In this document: positions 63,118 to 64,000 of the stretch, one piece after another | How positions within the stretch are numbered: the stretch's first letter is position 1 | Layout of the letters: each line of letters begins with the position of its first letter | Source of the DNA: Chalara sp. BL73 | Taxonomy: Eukaryota; Ascomycota; Leotiomycetes; Helotiales | Assembly (NCBI GenBank): GCA_918026815.1 | Contig: CAKJVC010000199.1 | Coordinates: 1-64,000 of the forward strand | Direction of reading: 5' to 3' | Length of the DNA stretch: 64,000 bases | Notes under the pieces: generated by a model | Databases searched by the model: none | Told to the model about the DNA's origin: nothing | Seen by the model: the letters and a program-made list of their open reading frames with translations, nothing else | Made by a program: the position numbers and the translations under genes

Positions 63118-63528
63118 ATGCCTGACGATTTGTAAGCTTCCGCGGTTCTGAACTTTTCATTTCCAACTAAGAGAACACAGGCGCGAAGGATTAGGCGATC
63201 AGGTTGGCGAGAAAGTCACTCCTCAGTCTCAAAAGTCCTACAATCAGGTTGCTAGCGAGAAAACCTTCGACATCGCTGATAAACTGGCTTCTACTACCCA
63301 GCCTTGTAAGCTCCATTCATTCACTTGATATGACGTCGTATGTGTTGACCTGTCTCAGCGGATTCCAAGTTAACGACCCAGATGTTTGGTGACAGCACTC
63401 GCACCAGTGCCGACGATGCTCAAGGGACATATCTTGACTCAGCAAAGGAAATAACAAGTGGTGTTGGACAGACCGTACAAGACGCGCTCGATGCCGCTAA
63501 GGATTCCACCAAGGACAAGAGGCTTTAG
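63118..63528 (+). CDS. HSP9/HSP12-family small stress protein
   Basis: Three exons, 63118-63131, 63181-63305 and 63359-63528, with short consensus introns (49 and 53 nt) give 102 residues. The individual reading frames are too short to stand out without splicing. The N-terminus (MPDDLREGLGDQVGEKVTPQ, continuing SQKSYNQ) matches the start of the HSP9/HSP12/WH11 family, followed by a hydrophilic, Lys/Asp/Ser/Gln-rich helical region without Cys or Trp. Yeast Hsp12 is a membrane-associated, stress-induced, otherwise disordered protein; a similar stabilising role is inferred. The first intron directly after the fifth codon is a common layout in filamentous fungi. A threefold upstream repeat may be regulatory. 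Confidence 0.85.
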
Positions 63529-64000
63529 AGAACAAGTTCGGAGGAGCACATTGTGGTGTATCTCAGAGGGTGCTTGAATACTCTTGCATGGCGGGGCCAG
63601 CCCAATATACAGTCGTATTTAATCCGAGTATGCGTTTACAATCTCTCCCTAGGAAACTCATCTCTGCTGGAACGGGTGAATGTGATGCATATGGGCTATT
63701 TTGATCCTTGGTTGGCAGCACCAATTCGATAGCAAATTGAAAATTCACGGCTCCTACGATATACTGCCAGTTCACTTAGCGGATCAGCTCGTGGATGCTG
63801 TGACCCGTACCATAGACTTACGAAGACAGACTTTTTGAATGCGATTCCAAATGTGTTCGCTCTATGGTGTTTTTGTGGGTCCAGATTAGCGCCAAAATTT
63901 CAGGTTGCTCTGCCAGAATTTTGCTGTCAACAATCAGCCCCACCATACTCCTGTTACAAAATCCATATCAGGACAACCTCACCGTCCCTCACCGCACACT
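63529..64000. other. 3' flank at the window end
   Basis: No supportable gene; frames in this stretch are short and featureless. Confidence 0.5.

Noticed and set aside
1..64000. CRISPR arrays, rRNA genes, intact transposons
   Set aside because: Looked for direct-repeat arrays, rRNA-like sequence, transposase or reverse-transcriptase motifs; none seen, and CRISPR is not expected in a fungal chromosome.

Overview
The window looks like chromosomal DNA of a filamentous ascomycete (Pezizomycotina). Genes are split by short introns of about 45-110 nt with GTAAGT-like donors and CTAAC or CTGAC branch motifs. The families present are typical of that group: Zn2Cys6 factor, 2EXR-like protein, NLR with ankyrin repeats, OPT transporter, GT32-like glycosyltransferase, F-box protein and HSP9/12-like protein. 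I cannot fix the species; no search was possible, and all family names rest on motifs read by eye.

Layout. 1-5.8 kb: no supportable gene. 5.8-7.7 kb (+): Ser/Thr/Pro-rich single-pass membrane protein. 9.8-10.6 kb (+): RING-finger protein. 11.4-17.5 kb (-): a large NLR-type gene, reconstructed as eight exons coding an alpha/beta-hydrolase-like domain, a NACHT-like core, about 28 ankyrin-like repeats and a ZZ zinc finger. 18.0-21.5 kb (+): head-to-head with it, a gene with an ankyrin-like N-terminus and a C-terminal subtilisin (S8) domain. 22.2-23.1 kb (+): an unrecognised protein whose frame is broken or spliced. 24.8-25.0 kb (-): a decayed RING relic. 25.5-26.7 kb (-): alpha/beta hydrolase. 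29.4-31.3 kb (-): GT32-like glycosyltransferase, divergent from a histidine-phosphatase-like membrane protein at 32.9-34.7 kb (+). 35.3-37.4 kb (-): tandem CCCH zinc fingers fused to a 2EXR-like region. 38.0-41.5 kb (-): 14-exon oligopeptide transporter. 41.5-55.6 kb: long stretch without a supportable gene, ending in the probable leader of a Zn2Cys6 gene at 55.6-56.9 kb (+). 58.7-60.6 kb (+): F-box protein. 63.1-63.5 kb (+): HSP9/HSP12-like stress protein.

The most interesting feature is the divergent NLR / S8-protease pair at 11.4-21.5 kb, whose start codons are about 0.5 kb apart. Both genes can be reconstructed over their whole length, with splice phases that fit, yet both carry inactivating changes: in the NLR an in-frame TAG, a one-base frameshift in the NACHT core and a lost splice donor before the ZZ finger; in the S8 gene an in-frame TGA and a one-base shift at an A9 run. 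Other multi-exon genes in the window (OPT, CCCH/2EXR, F-box, HSP9/12) read through cleanly, so general sequence error is a poor explanation. I infer a recently decayed, or non-functional allele of, fungal immune-like (self/non-self recognition) locus.
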